NCBI GenBank assembly: GCA_910587185.1
Contig: CAJULY010000018.1
Location: 1 to 51,056, forward strand
DNA: 51,056 bases
DNA from: an uncultured Muribaculaceae bacterium
Lineage (GTDB): Bacteria; Bacteroidota; Bacteroidia; Bacteroidales; Muribaculaceae
Direction of reading: 5' to 3'
The position numbers and the translations under genes were made by a program. The notes beneath the pieces were generated by a model. That model was given only the letters and a program-made list of their open reading frames with translations, was not told the DNA's origin and did no database searches. Shown in pieces: positions 35,613 to 44,820 of the stretch. Numbering within the stretch: position 1 is the first letter of the stretch; each line of letters begins with the position of its first letter.

Positions 35613-36374
35613 TCAAGAAGCAAGGAAACTTCGCAAAACAGCGGCGAACTGCACCGGATTGTCAAGGAAACTATAATGACCGCATCCGGGAAAACTTACA
35701 AGCCCGGCATCCGGAATACGGCGTTCCATAACTTTTGCATCGCGTAGGGGTGTCGCGGTATCGTTTTCACCCCAAATGAGAAGAGTGGGAGCTTTGATCG
35801 AAGGCATTACGTCACACAGATCCTCGTTCACGACTTTGCTGAGAATCTGACGCATACGCGGAGTTGCCTGAGCATAATCGGACGATGCGTTCTTGCGCCT
35901 TCTGGCTTCTATAAACTCTTCCGCCTTGTTTTTGCCTAAAAATAGCCGCGCCAGGCGTTTCCCGAGCTTAAAACTATAGACCTTATAATAATATCGAAGA
36001 GAGCGATGCGGTTTTACACCGGCAGCATCTACAAGAATTAATTTATTCACCGGGTTGCGCGATGCATAGAGTATGCCGACACGTCCGCCGAAAGAATGCC
36101 CTATTAGCACCGGCGCTTCAAGTTGCAGCCGCGACACCATCTTTTCAACAAGATTGGTATAGGCTTCGACGCCCCACACCGAATCGGGCTCCGGACTTTC
36201 CCCGAACCCGGGAAAATCCACACTATAAACAGTGCAGTAATTTTCGGCTACTGAAGCTATGGATGCGACAGTCGAATGGTCACATCCCCAGCCATGCATG
36301 AGAATAAGTGGCTTGCCTGAACCTTGACAGGTGTAGTGAAGTTCAACACCGTCTATTTCAATAACATTGGTCAT
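35613..36374 (-). CDS. Alpha/beta hydrolase in the mur-ligase/ddl operon
   Basis: A 253-residue cytoplasmic alpha/beta hydrolase: oxyanion HGWGCDHST, nucleophile GHSFGGRVG, acid in WGENDTATP and His in GCGHYSF. It looks like the BioH/MenH group in size, but no biotin or menaquinone genes are near. The gene is 37 bp upstream of the membrane Mur ligase, so it may hydrolyse a cell-wall precursor ester or amide. A TAACTTTG -7 match lies at 36406-36413 on the minus strand. Confidence 0.8.
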   Translation of the reverse strand: MTNVIEIDGVELHYTCQGSGKPLILMHGWGCDHSTVASIASVAENYCTVYSVDFPGFGESPEPDSVWGVEAYTNLVEKMVSRLQLEAPVLIGHSFGGRVGILYASRNPVNKLILVDAAGVKPHRSLRYYYKVYSFKLGKRLARLFLGKNKAEEFIEARRRKNASSDYAQATPRMRQILSKVVNEDLCDVMPSIKAPTLLIWGENDTATPLRDAKVMERRIPDAGLVSFPGCGHYSFLDNPVQFAAVLRSFLAS

Positions 36375-36509
36375 TCTAATTCAGAACCTGTTTTGTAAAC
36401 TGCCACAAAGTTACTTAAAAAATTGAGAAAAAGAGTATGATTTCTTATCTTTACATCAAAATTATGGCCGTCGCGGGCGGCAGTTCAAAGAATAACCACA
36501 TCAAAGAAA

Positions 36510-37778
36510 ATGGAAATTGCACTGATAATACTTTCAATTGCTTGCGTAATGCTGGCTTTATTCGCATACGGAAGAGAGAAAAAAATAACAATTCTGCAGG
36601 AGAAGAGCGCAAATGATGAAAAGGAGTTCATCAGACTGCGTGAGGAAGCTGCCTCAATGAGAGCGAAAATAGAATACTCTGAGCGGCTTAATATCCAGAC
36701 CCAACGTCTTCATGATGAAAACGTCAAACAAAATCTTTCGACTCAAGAAGCCATTCTCAAACAGACGGAAAACCGGTTTCGTGTACTTGCCAATGAAATT
36801 CTGAAGAACCAGGCCACCGAAATGCAGACGCGTAATGCAGCAGATATCGGACATTTGCTCAATCCTTTGAAAGACGACATAGAAAGGTTCCGGCGCGATG
36901 TGACAAATTTTTACAGCAAGGAATCTGCTGAACGGTTTTCTCTGCAGGAAAAAATCAAAGATCTTATCGAGGCAAACCAGACCATAGGGAAAGAGGCCCG
37001 CGAACTATCCACGGCGCTGCGTGGAAATTCCAAAATTCAAGGGGACTGGGGCGAGTTGATTCTGGAGCAGATCCTTGAGAATTCCGGTCTTCGCAAAGGT
37101 GAGGAATTCGAGGTTCAGATGCAGCGCGACGAGGAAGGCAATGCGCTTCAGGATGAAAGCGGCCACGGACTGAGACCCGATGTGGTTGTCAGATATCCAG
37201 GAGACAAAGTCATGGTCATAGACTCTAAAGTTTCACTGACCGCTTTCGTGGATTATGTCAACGCAGATACTCAGGAAGACCGCGAGCGCTACGGCAAGCT
37301 TCATCTTACAAGCGTTATGAAACATATTTCGGAACTCAGCGAGAAGAAATATCAGGACTATGTCGGGAAAGAGAAACTTGATTTCGTCATGATGTTTGTC
37401 CCAAACGAGGGTGCATACTCCGCCGCGCTTACCCTCGATCCTGGATTATGGCAGAAAGCCTACGACAAGAGGGTGCTTATAGTGTCTCCGACCCAACTTG
37501 TAGCTTCTTTGAAAATTGTGGCCCAGCTTTGGCGTCATGACAGGCAGACCCGTAATGCCATAGACATCGCTGAACGTTCAGGAGCTATGTACGACAAATT
37601 TGTCGGATTCGTGCAGGACATGGAAAAAATAGAGAAATCCATCAATGCAACCCAGACTGCCTACACCTCCGCCATGAAAAAACTCCGAGACGGCACCGGC
37701 TCCCTGATAACCCGAGCGGAAAAGCTCAGGGAACTCGGAGTAAAAGCATCCAAACGGCTGCCTAAGGGAGATGAATGA
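36510..37778 (+). CDS. rmuC: RmuC-family protein
   Basis: A 422-residue RmuC homologue, a family linked to limiting DNA rearrangement at inverted repeats and predicted to be nuclease-like. A membrane helix (1-19, EIALIILSIACVMLALFAYG), a coiled coil (about 25-110) and the RmuC core (QGDWGELILEQILENSGLRK, RPDVVVRYPGDKVMVIDSKV, FVMMFVPNEGAYSAALTLDP) are all present. A weak promoter-like TATCTTTA is at 36446-36453. It converges with the sigma factor gene, 14 bp apart. Confidence 0.93.
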   Translation: MEIALIILSIACVMLALFAYGREKKITILQEKSANDEKEFIRLREEAASMRAKIEYSERLNIQTQRLHDENVKQNLSTQEAILKQTENRFRVLANEILKNQATEMQTRNAADIGHLLNPLKDDIERFRRDVTNFYSKESAERFSLQEKIKDLIEANQTIGKEARELSTALRGNSKIQGDWGELILEQILENSGLRKGEEFEVQMQRDEEGNALQDESGHGLRPDVVVRYPGDKVMVIDSKVSLTAFVDYVNADTQEDRERYGKLHLTSVMKHISELSEKKYQDYVGKEKLDFVMMFVPNEGAYSAALTLDPGLWQKAYDKRVLIVSPTQLVASLKIVAQLWRHDRQTRNAIDIAERSGAMYDKFVGFVQDMEKIEKSINATQTAYTSAMKKLRDGTGSLITRAEKLRELGVKASKRLPKGDE

Positions 37779-37792
37779 GACCGTAAAACCTT

Positions 37793-38302
37793 TCATCGCA
37801 AAGCATAATCCCTGAGCATTTCCTGAATCTTGTGTCTTGCGTAAAAAATCCGGCTTTTTATGGTTCCTACAGGTAGATTCATTCGTTTTGCTATCTCATT
37901 GTAATGATAGCCGGCAAGTGACATAGAGAACGGTATTCTGTAGCCCATCGGGAAGGAATCGATCGCTCTCTGTACTTCTATGACAGTATATGAATTCTCC
38001 GGACTCGGATAGGTTCTTTCATCGGGAGCATTCAACTGATAGGAATCCTCTGAATTGTCAAGTGACACACAGCTTCTCATCGAGCGCCTGTAATTGTTAA
38101 TGAAGATATTCCTCATTATCGTAAACACCCATCCCCTGAAATTGGTGTTATCCTGATATTTGTCCTCGTTATCCAGCGCCTTCAGGGTAGTATCCTGAAG
38201 AAGATCGCTGGCATCGTCTCGGTTTGACGTCAGGACAAAAGCGAAGTTATACAGATGGTCCTGCATGCCGAGCAACTGTTGCCTGAATTTATTGTGTAGC
38301 AT
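37793..38302 (-). CDS. ECF-type RNA polymerase sigma factor
   Basis: A 169-residue sigma-70 family factor. Region 2 is seen in LTSNRDDASDLLQDTTLKAL and FRGWVFTIMRNIFINNYRRS; region 4 in FSMSLAGYHYNEIAKRMNLP followed by VGTIKSRIFYARHKIQEML. The region 4 recognition helix is intact. No anti-sigma gene lies next to it, so control must come from elsewhere or from its own promoter. The 220 bp upstream (38303-38522) are AT-rich; I see no clear promoter there for this gene. Confidence 0.92.
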   Translation of the reverse strand: MLHNKFRQQLLGMQDHLYNFAFVLTSNRDDASDLLQDTTLKALDNEDKYQDNTNFRGWVFTIMRNIFINNYRRSMRSCVSLDNSEDSYQLNAPDERTYPSPENSYTVIEVQRAIDSFPMGYRIPFSMSLAGYHYNEIAKRMNLPVGTIKSRIFYARHKIQEMLRDYALR

Positions 38303-38510
38303 AGTAGTTAGTTCTTTAACGGATAAAGGAGATTTGTTTCATATCTGTGTAACCCCGTTTCAAGTATTTAGGTTCCGTTTTTTTGCAAGATTATACGGTT
38401 TTTAATATCACGGAATGAATTATTTATTGTTTTTTATGTAAAATTCAATTTATTAATTAAGTTAACGCATTAATTCTATAAAAAGTAATGCGGGAGCGGA
38501 AAAAAGTGAT

Positions 38511-38518
38511 TAATTTTG
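38511..38518 (+). promoter_or_regulatory. -7 element directly in front of the dCMP deaminase start codon
   Basis: TAATTTTG matches the -7 consensus, and only four bases separate it from the ATG at 38523. No TTTG lies at the -33 position. If used, the mRNA would be leaderless or nearly so. Confidence 0.45.
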
Positions 38519-38522
38519 CATT

Positions 38523-38951
38523 ATGGAACAAAAGGACAAACAGGGCTTGCTTGACTGCCGTTATTTGCGCATGGCTAAGATATGGGCCGAAAATTCCTAT
38601 TGCCGGCGACGCAAAGTAGGCGCTATTCTTGTAAAGGGACAGATGATAATTTCCGACGGATTCAATGGAACTCCGGCAGGATTTGAAAATGTGTGCGAGG
38701 ATGATTCAGGGCTGACAAAACCCTACGTACTGCATGCCGAAGCCAATGCGATAACCAAGGTCGCACGCAGCAACAACTCATCGGAGGGATCCACGCTTTA
38801 TGTGACTGCATCGCCATGCCTCGAATGTTCCAAACTGATCATTCAGGCCGGAATCAAGAGAGTGGTATTCAACGAGCTTTACCGGATGACGGACGGAATC
38901 GATCTTCTTTGCCGAGCCGGAATCGAGTGTGTCCACATTCCTGATATCTGA
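38523..38951 (+). CDS. dCMP deaminase family protein
   Basis: Zinc-dependent deamination of dCMP to dUMP, feeding dTMP synthesis. The 142 residues show the cytidine-deaminase zinc motif: HAEANAI (His and catalytic Glu) and SPCLECSKLI (paired Cys). The N-terminal YLRMAKIWAENSYCRRRKVG is conserved in the family, so the start at 38523 is needed even though it leaves almost no leader. It is followed 58 bp later by the S41 protease gene and probably co-transcribed with it. Confidence 0.92.
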   Translation: MEQKDKQGLLDCRYLRMAKIWAENSYCRRRKVGAILVKGQMIISDGFNGTPAGFENVCEDDSGLTKPYVLHAEANAITKVARSNNSSEGSTLYVTASPCLECSKLIIQAGIKRVVFNELYRMTDGIDLLCRAGIECVHIPDI

Positions 38952-39009
38952 CCGGTTTGATGGGGAAAAGAACCAACATTTGAATTGAACGATAAAAAAC
39001 ATCCTTAAA

Positions 39010-40659
39010 ATGAATAAAACATTCAGTCGCATCACGTCAGTTTGGATGCCGCTTATCATGGCCATCATGCTTGCACTCGGCATTTGGATCGGCGCAACTT
39101 TTTTCGGATCGAAACGGAGTTACGGGCCGGTATATGACAAGATCGCAGCCATCATGGAGCTTGTAAGGAACGAATATGTTGACGAGATATCCACAGACAG
39201 CATCCTCGAGGCCTCCATTCCTGAAATAATTGCGAAACTCGATCCTCATTCGAGTTATATAAAAGCGGAGGACCTTCAGGCAGTCAATGAAGATCTGGAC
39301 GGTTCATTCAGCGGAATAGGCATTTCATTCAATATGCTGACCGATACCATAACGGTTCTCGAAATTATTTCCGGAGGCCCCTCGGAAAAAGCCGGACTGC
39401 TTGCCGGAGACCGAATCATATCCATCAACGACACTACTGTCGCGGGACAGAAATGGACCAACGAGCGCGTCATCAAGACTCTCCGAGGCACAAAAGGCTC
39501 AAAAGTAAAGCTCGGCATATCCCGTGACAATTCCCCAAAAATGTTGACCTATGAAGTCACACGCGGCGATATACCCGTCACATCCATCGATGCTGCTTAC
39601 ATGACCGATCCGAAGACCGGCTACATAAAAGTGAACAAATTCGCCCGAAACACATTTTCGGAATTTTTGAATTCCATCGTTGAACTGCGTGGCAAAGGAG
39701 CCAAAGGTTTCATCATAGATCTTCGCGGCAACGGAGGCGGATTCATGGAGCCTGCAGTCATGATGGCCAACGAGTTCCTCCCCGAAGGCAGTTCTATTGT
39801 CGCTACCCATGGCCGGCTTGATGAAATGGAAGGGGAGATAACAGCCGACGGCACCGGAGCTTTTCAGGAGGCGGAACTTATCGTCCTGCTCGACGAATTC
39901 TCCGCCAGCGCCAGCGAGATCTTCGCAGGCGCCATACAGGACAACGACCGCGGGCTCATATTGGGGCGCCGATCGTTTGGAAAAGGTCTTGTCCAGCGTC
40001 AGATCGATCTTCCAGACGCAAGCGCACTGCGCCTGACTACCGCACGCTATTACACCCCCTCGGGACGATGCATACAGAAGCCCTATACCCTCGGCAGCAA
40101 CACTGCCTACAGTATGGAAATCATCGACCGCTTCCGACATGGAGAGGATTTCAATCCCGACAGCATAAAATTCGATTCATCGCAGACATATACGACGCTG
40201 GGAGGACGAACCGTCTATGGAGGCGGTGGAATCATGCCTGATATATATGTGCCGACCGACACCACCGGCATCTCAAGCTACTATATCGATGTGCTCAACG
40301 CCGGCCTCCTTCAGAAATATGCGTTCAAATATGCCGATTCTCACCGCCGTGAGCATCAAAATGCCAAAAATGTTAATTCCTTATTGGCCATGCTTCCTTC
40401 CGACGAAGCTATTATTCAGGACTTTGCATTCTATGCGCGCGACAATGGCGCGATTGCTCCACGATGGTATTATATAAACATTTCCAGAGACTTGATTGTT
40501 AGTCAGATTAAAGCGCTGATTGCTCGGGACGTGCTCGGGACCTCCGGCTATTACGAAGTCATTAACCGTTACGACAATGCTGTCAAGCAGGCCCTGAAAC
40601 AGTTCAGCAGTCACACGACGAAATTTCCCGTGACGATTGACAAATTCAGTAAAAAATAA
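39010..40659 (+). CDS. S41-family C-terminal processing peptidase
   Basis: Periplasmic or membrane-anchored protease that cuts proteins from the C-terminus. The 549 residues contain an N-terminal membrane anchor (about 11-32), a PDZ domain (about 97-185, SGIGISFNMLTDTITVLEII; GPSEKAGLLAGDRIISIND) and the S41 core with the Ser in SASASE (298-303) and Lys K325 (RSFGKGLVQRQ). A C-terminal helical extension of about 160 residues is common in Bacteroidetes CTPs. The cyclo-ligase gene follows by 25 bp. Confidence 0.94.
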   Translation: MNKTFSRITSVWMPLIMAIMLALGIWIGATFFGSKRSYGPVYDKIAAIMELVRNEYVDEISTDSILEASIPEIIAKLDPHSSYIKAEDLQAVNEDLDGSFSGIGISFNMLTDTITVLEIISGGPSEKAGLLAGDRIISINDTTVAGQKWTNERVIKTLRGTKGSKVKLGISRDNSPKMLTYEVTRGDIPVTSIDAAYMTDPKTGYIKVNKFARNTFSEFLNSIVELRGKGAKGFIIDLRGNGGGFMEPAVMMANEFLPEGSSIVATHGRLDEMEGEITADGTGAFQEAELIVLLDEFSASASEIFAGAIQDNDRGLILGRRSFGKGLVQRQIDLPDASALRLTTARYYTPSGRCIQKPYTLGSNTAYSMEIIDRFRHGEDFNPDSIKFDSSQTYTTLGGRTVYGGGGIMPDIYVPTDTTGISSYYIDVLNAGLLQKYAFKYADSHRREHQNAKNVNSLLAMLPSDEAIIQDFAFYARDNGAIAPRWYYINISRDLIVSQIKALIARDVLGTSGYYEVINRYDNAVKQALKQFSSHTTKFPVTIDKFSKK

Positions 40660-40684
40660 TCACCGGTCTGAAACAGTTGAGTTT

Positions 40685-41233
40685 ATGAATAAAGATGATA
40701 TCAGGCGAAGGGTCAGAGCCCGCAAGCGTCTTCTGACTGAAGATGAGCGCCGCGAAGCGGCTGAAAAAGTATTCTCTCGGCTCGAGAAACTCGCAGCTTT
40801 TGCTTTGAGCGATAATATTCTCATCTACAATTCGCTTCCCGACGAGCTCTCCACGCGCTCGTTTCTTGACAAATGGAGCGCGGGCAAACGATTCTTTCTC
40901 CCTCGCGTCAACGGACTTGATCTTGAGCTTTTACCTTTCGAAAGCACCCGCATGCAGATGGGTGCGTTCCGCATCGAGGAACCGACAGGCGACGATGTCA
41001 CTGATCCGGGGTGCATGGAGATGATCATTGTGCCCGCGGTAGCCTACGACCGTTCGGGCAACAGGGTAGGGCGCGGCAAAGGCTATTATGACAGGCTGCT
41101 TGCCAGGACAAGCGCATTCACCGTCGGTGTCGCCTACGACTTCCAGCTCGTCGATGAAATCGACACTGACGAATTCGACATTCCGGTCGATATGGTGATT
41201 ACGGAGACCCACACCGTCGTCAGGCGTCGTTGA
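40685..41233 (+). CDS. 5-formyltetrahydrofolate cyclo-ligase
   Basis: Converts 5-formyl-THF to 5,10-methenyl-THF with ATP. I start it at the ATG at 40685-40687 (MNKDDIRRRVRARKRLLT); the longer frame overlaps the S41 gene. The 182-residue length is normal. Motifs include IYNSLPDELSTRSFLDKWSA, FLPRVNG, VPAVAYDRSGNRVGRGKGYY and DRLL. It is the last gene of the dCMP-deaminase group and shares the one-carbon/pyrimidine theme with it. Confidence 0.92.
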   Translation: MNKDDIRRRVRARKRLLTEDERREAAEKVFSRLEKLAAFALSDNILIYNSLPDELSTRSFLDKWSAGKRFFLPRVNGLDLELLPFESTRMQMGAFRIEEPTGDDVTDPGCMEMIIVPAVAYDRSGNRVGRGKGYYDRLLARTSAFTVGVAYDFQLVDEIDTDEFDIPVDMVITETHTVVRRR

Positions 41234-41243
41234 TCTCCACCTC

Positions 41244-43865
41244 TCAGAATTTCCATCTGACAGCAAGCATCCCTTCTCGCGGACGCAACATATAGGTGGT
41301 GACATAACTGTCATCACCTACATATTTTGATATGACGTATGATTTCCTGTCTGTCAGATTCCTCATTTTCAATTCGATCTCCCATTTGGCCGCCATCCAG
41401 CGCATGCTGCAGTCAAGAAACAGGTCGGTTTTCCGTTTGTCATCGCCTATAGATATATCCGCCAGCGAACCTCCGAGACTAATCTGAAGATTCTTGATTG
41501 GGAAAAGGCTGATCTGATATTTTCCCGTTATGTTAGACAAATGTGTCGGTTCTCCGATTCCCCGTATGGCCTGACGCGACAGCTCATACTCGCCCCCCAG
41601 ATCTACAGTCAGCACATCCTTCACGAGGATACTCGACAAGGAAGGATGGAGGATGCAGACCGAATTGTTCAGACGGATTTCCGAGCCGTTTCTGACGCTG
41701 CGAGTGCGCATGTCTATATAATTGGCGGATAATAGAAACGTGGTGCCGATTCCACTGACAAATTTCGACAGGTTCAACGCCGCATTCAGATTCTTCGCAG
41801 AGTTCTTGCGGTCAACCACACTTCCTGAAGTCTGAGATGAACTGACCTCCGAAGAACGCATGACATTGCTGCTTGTCCGGCTGAACATCACCTGAAGATT
41901 CCCGTTGAAACCATAGAGCGGATTGCGATAGGAAGCGGAATACACTGCCGATGCCATCTTCCGCAGCCCAAGCACACCGTTGCCGCCGACTGACACCGTC
42001 CGGTATGATGTATGGACCGGCACAGTCATAAAATCCATTATATCGCCAGGAGTTGTGTTATATGATAGCCGCAATGAATTCTGCAGCTTGAAGCGCGTCG
42101 TATATCGCATAGTGACGGAAGCCCCCGGATAAAGACGGTGGAAAGAGAAGTGTTTCCGGTCCAGTCCGTAACGGAAGCCCATGTCATAGAGCGTTAGCGG
42201 AACATCGATCCTTACCGATCCGTAGCCTCCCTTCCATTGAATGTATGGAACCAGACGCGTCTCCATGGTGTAGCCTGAGGTGACATCTGTTCTCTCCGAG
42301 ACTGACGGACGGCTTCTGTCCGTAGCCTCTATCCTGTCATAATCGGCTTTCAACAACATGTCGGCTCCCGTCATCCATTTCTCTGAAAAAATTTTGGTAA
42401 AAGAGGTTGAGTGCGTGGAGCGGAAAGAGAATCCTCCGACGCTTTGGTCGGCCATCAGAGTGTCGGCCAAAGTATTGAATGCATGTATGGAATTGACGGG
42501 TAGATTTGAGAACGAAATGTCTGATTTTATGTCCCACACCCGGCTCCCTTTTCGCAGAGTAAGATCCATCCGGTTGCGGAGTCCGTAGGAATCGGTGCCG
42601 AGCTTTTGTAACACCCGTGAATTCCCGCTGAGACTATATGAGTTGTCGGTGAATTCTCCTGAAAATCCTATCTGTTCCCTAAGATAAAGGTTATTGGCAT
42701 TTGTCTCGATTTTTGCGGTTGCATACAGATTATTTGATCTCATCACTGAAGCGTTCTCCTCGATGATTCTGAGAGGACCGTTCTCCAGTCCGAAATATTC
42801 CGTCACGTTCCGGCTGCCGTAGCGGTTGCGGTCCTGAAGATAGGAGACATTGAAGGTCAACGTAGTCACCTTGCTTTTCTTGACAAGCGCATTGGCCGAA
42901 GTCATCAGCGAATTGTTGTGCAGATAACGTCCGGTTGCAACGGGAGGAGAACCGAAAAGGTGTCGGTTGAAAAACCGGGCTGCAAGAGCGGCCGGAGCCA
43001 TGTTTTGATGTGAGCGCGAGACTTCCGTAGAATATGTGTCGCCGTAATTGCCTGCTTTCAGCGTTCCCATCAGCTGAAGTTCAGGCGAGACAAGGAACCC
43101 GAATCCCTCTCCGAGGCCGAGCGCCCTGCGGCCTCCATATCCGGCCCCCGCTTTAAGATTGCCTACAGGCCTGAGCATGCTCTTTTTCTTCAATTTCAGA
43201 TTGAGTGCGGCCCGCTCGCTGAATTCTATTCCTTCGAGCACCTTTTTAGGCTGATGATTCTCATAGACATTCACACTTGCCACATCCTCCGGCGAAATGT
43301 TTCTTGTAGCCAGTCGGTAATTTCCCGTCAGCATATCCGCGCCCTCTATATAGAATTTGTTGATCGGTTCGCCGTTATATTTTATTTTCCCCTCTTCATC
43401 CACCGTAATGCCCGGCAGACGGCTGATGACCGCCTCGATCGACCGGTCACCACGTGATGAGAATGCCGCAACATCAAATATCAGCGTATCGCCCTGAGCT
43501 CGTATAGCCGGCGCTTTTACAGTTATTGCCTTCAGGGTAGTGGGTGCCGGCGAGAGCCTGACATGCAGTCGCGTTCCTACCGATGCCTGCAGTGTTTCCG
43601 TTCTGTATCCTACCGCCGATACCTTCACGGTCACATTGCTGTAATCGCCCGGCAAAGTCAGCCTGAATTCTCCTCCCGGTGATGCCGCTCCATAGACAAG
43701 CATGGATTTCGAAGCTGGTGAGGCATACACCTTGACCATAGCCCCGGGAACGGTCTCGCCGACGGAATCTGTGACGAAACCGGTCAGAGTCACTCCGCCC
43801 CACGCCGTCAGCGCGTGCGCGATCAGAAAAACCAGCAGGCAGACTGTATGTCGGAGCACGTTCAT
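41244..43865 (-). CDS. Outer-membrane beta-barrel protein linked to GLPGLI proteins
   Basis: An 873-residue outer-membrane protein: signal peptide (about 1-22), carboxypeptidase-regulatory-like domain (about 24-108, VTLTGFVTDSVGETVPGAMV), plug-like segment (ITVKAPAIRAQGDTLIFDVA; IEAVISRLPGITVDEEGKIK; INKFYIEGADMLTGNYRL) and a barrel of many strands ending RPREGMLAVRWKF. It overlaps the GLPGLI gene by 4 bp (ATGA), which ties it to that pair. This combination recurs in Bacteroidetes, where its substrate is not established. It may let a secreted product cross the outer membrane or take one up. Confidence 0.82.
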   Translation of the reverse strand: MNVLRHTVCLLVFLIAHALTAWGGVTLTGFVTDSVGETVPGAMVKVYASPASKSMLVYGAASPGGEFRLTLPGDYSNVTVKVSAVGYRTETLQASVGTRLHVRLSPAPTTLKAITVKAPAIRAQGDTLIFDVAAFSSRGDRSIEAVISRLPGITVDEEGKIKYNGEPINKFYIEGADMLTGNYRLATRNISPEDVASVNVYENHQPKKVLEGIEFSERAALNLKLKKKSMLRPVGNLKAGAGYGGRRALGLGEGFGFLVSPELQLMGTLKAGNYGDTYSTEVSRSHQNMAPAALAARFFNRHLFGSPPVATGRYLHNNSLMTSANALVKKSKVTTLTFNVSYLQDRNRYGSRNVTEYFGLENGPLRIIEENASVMRSNNLYATAKIETNANNLYLREQIGFSGEFTDNSYSLSGNSRVLQKLGTDSYGLRNRMDLTLRKGSRVWDIKSDISFSNLPVNSIHAFNTLADTLMADQSVGGFSFRSTHSTSFTKIFSEKWMTGADMLLKADYDRIEATDRSRPSVSERTDVTSGYTMETRLVPYIQWKGGYGSVRIDVPLTLYDMGFRYGLDRKHFSFHRLYPGASVTMRYTTRFKLQNSLRLSYNTTPGDIMDFMTVPVHTSYRTVSVGGNGVLGLRKMASAVYSASYRNPLYGFNGNLQVMFSRTSSNVMRSSEVSSSQTSGSVVDRKNSAKNLNAALNLSKFVSGIGTTFLLSANYIDMRTRSVRNGSEIRLNNSVCILHPSLSSILVKDVLTVDLGGEYELSRQAIRGIGEPTHLSNITGKYQISLFPIKNLQISLGGSLADISIGDDKRKTDLFLDCSMRWMAAKWEIELKMRNLTDRKSYVISKYVGDDSYVTTYMLRPREGMLAVRWKF

Positions 43866-44725
43866 TCCAGCTCGAGCGGATTGTATAACAGACGGCGGTT
43901 TGGCAGAGGCAACGGATTGCCATCCTTATCTACGGGATTGCTGAGCATTCCCATCTGCACAAATATGGCGGCGGCATTCTTTGCGTAATCCTCATGTTCT
44001 ACGAGATCACGTTCGCGGGTTGTCCGGAAATAATTTATCGGCTCCTTGAGATATTTGCATATCTGACATTTGTTATCTACAATCTCTTCGGCAACAAATT
44101 TATGGGCGCCGGAAATGTCCTCAGCCTTGAGGATCATGCCGGGCAGACCGTGAAACTTCCATGGACCGTAGGGCATCGGCAGTTCTTCGGAGAACCATAC
44201 CTTCCAGTGACGTCCGCGGAAAGAACATTCGGCTGTCTTGCACGGATAACCAATTACAGTATCTGAGATTTCATCATTCACTCTCCATTCAAATTCGGGC
44301 AACGCCTCCTCATAATAATAGGATGTCGCACTATAAAAATCCCTGTTATACAGACTTTTCTGTTTTAGATCGATGACAAGATATCGGATGTGAGGCTTAA
44401 ACTGAGAGTGGGTCATGCGCCATCTGTTTTTGACTTTTTCAGTGACGGGAGTTCTCTCACTCATTGGTATATTGTTCCATGCTGAATCGGCCAAAACCGA
44501 ACCCCAAGACATATATTTTATGTGGCTGTCTCCGATGAGTACAACATCCTTAAACGATCTTGTCTTTTTCAGGATGGTATCCGTAACTTCATAATTGAAC
44601 ACCACATCAATATATGAGGTATCGACAGGTGTCATATCAGGATCCTTCCCATAAACGTATGAAAATTTGGCATGTCCGTTCAATGCCATTGCGATCAACA
44701 GAATAAACAATAGTATATGTTTCAT
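43862..44725 (-). CDS. GLPGLI-family envelope protein (copy 1)
   Basis: A 287-residue exported protein: signal peptide about 1-19 (LLIAMALNGHA), then a beta-rich body with the family motif as GLPGMI (193-198, WKFHGLPGMILKAED). It holds four cysteines in two close pairs, C162/C167 (PCKTAEC) and C220/C223 (CQIC). It shares residues 182-287 with copy 2 without a change. The function of the family is unknown. It overlaps the barrel gene by 4 bp and has its own promoter in the 95-bp gap behind copy 2. Confidence 0.88.
   Translation of the reverse strand: MKHILLFILLIAMALNGHAKFSYVYGKDPDMTPVDTSYIDVVFNYEVTDTILKKTRSFKDVVLIGDSHIKYMSWGSVLADSAWNNIPMSERTPVTEKVKNRWRMTHSQFKPHIRYLVIDLKQKSLYNRDFYSATSYYYEEALPEFEWRVNDEISDTVIGYPCKTAECSFRGRHWKVWFSEELPMPYGPWKFHGLPGMILKAEDISGAHKFVAEEIVDNKCQICKYLKEPINYFRTTRERDLVEHEDYAKNAAAIFVQMGMLSNPVDKDGNPLPLPNRRLLYNPLELE
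43893..44182. repeat. 290-bp direct repeat in the GLPGLI genes, copy A
   Basis: Identical at every base, including silent positions, to 44852-45141 (offset 959). It covers the coding region for residues from about 182 almost to the end. Identity falls off abruptly past 44182, which points to gene conversion or very recent partial exchange. Confidence 0.93.
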
Positions 44726-44753
44726 AAATTTGCGGATAATGTCGGTTATTCGG

Positions 44754-44783
44754 TAAAGATAATAAATCTATTTCTAAATCAAA
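44754..44783 (-). promoter_or_regulatory. Promoter of GLPGLI copy 1
   Basis: On the minus strand TTTG (44780-44783), an 18-bp spacer and TATCTTTA (44754-44761), one base off consensus. The leader TTTGCGGATAATGTCGGTT on the plus strand (44730-44748) is identical to that of copy 2 (45689-45707). Confidence 0.6.
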
Positions 44784-44820
44784 AATGTGATGATACAGAC
44801 ATAAGTCCTTCGGAGCGCGT

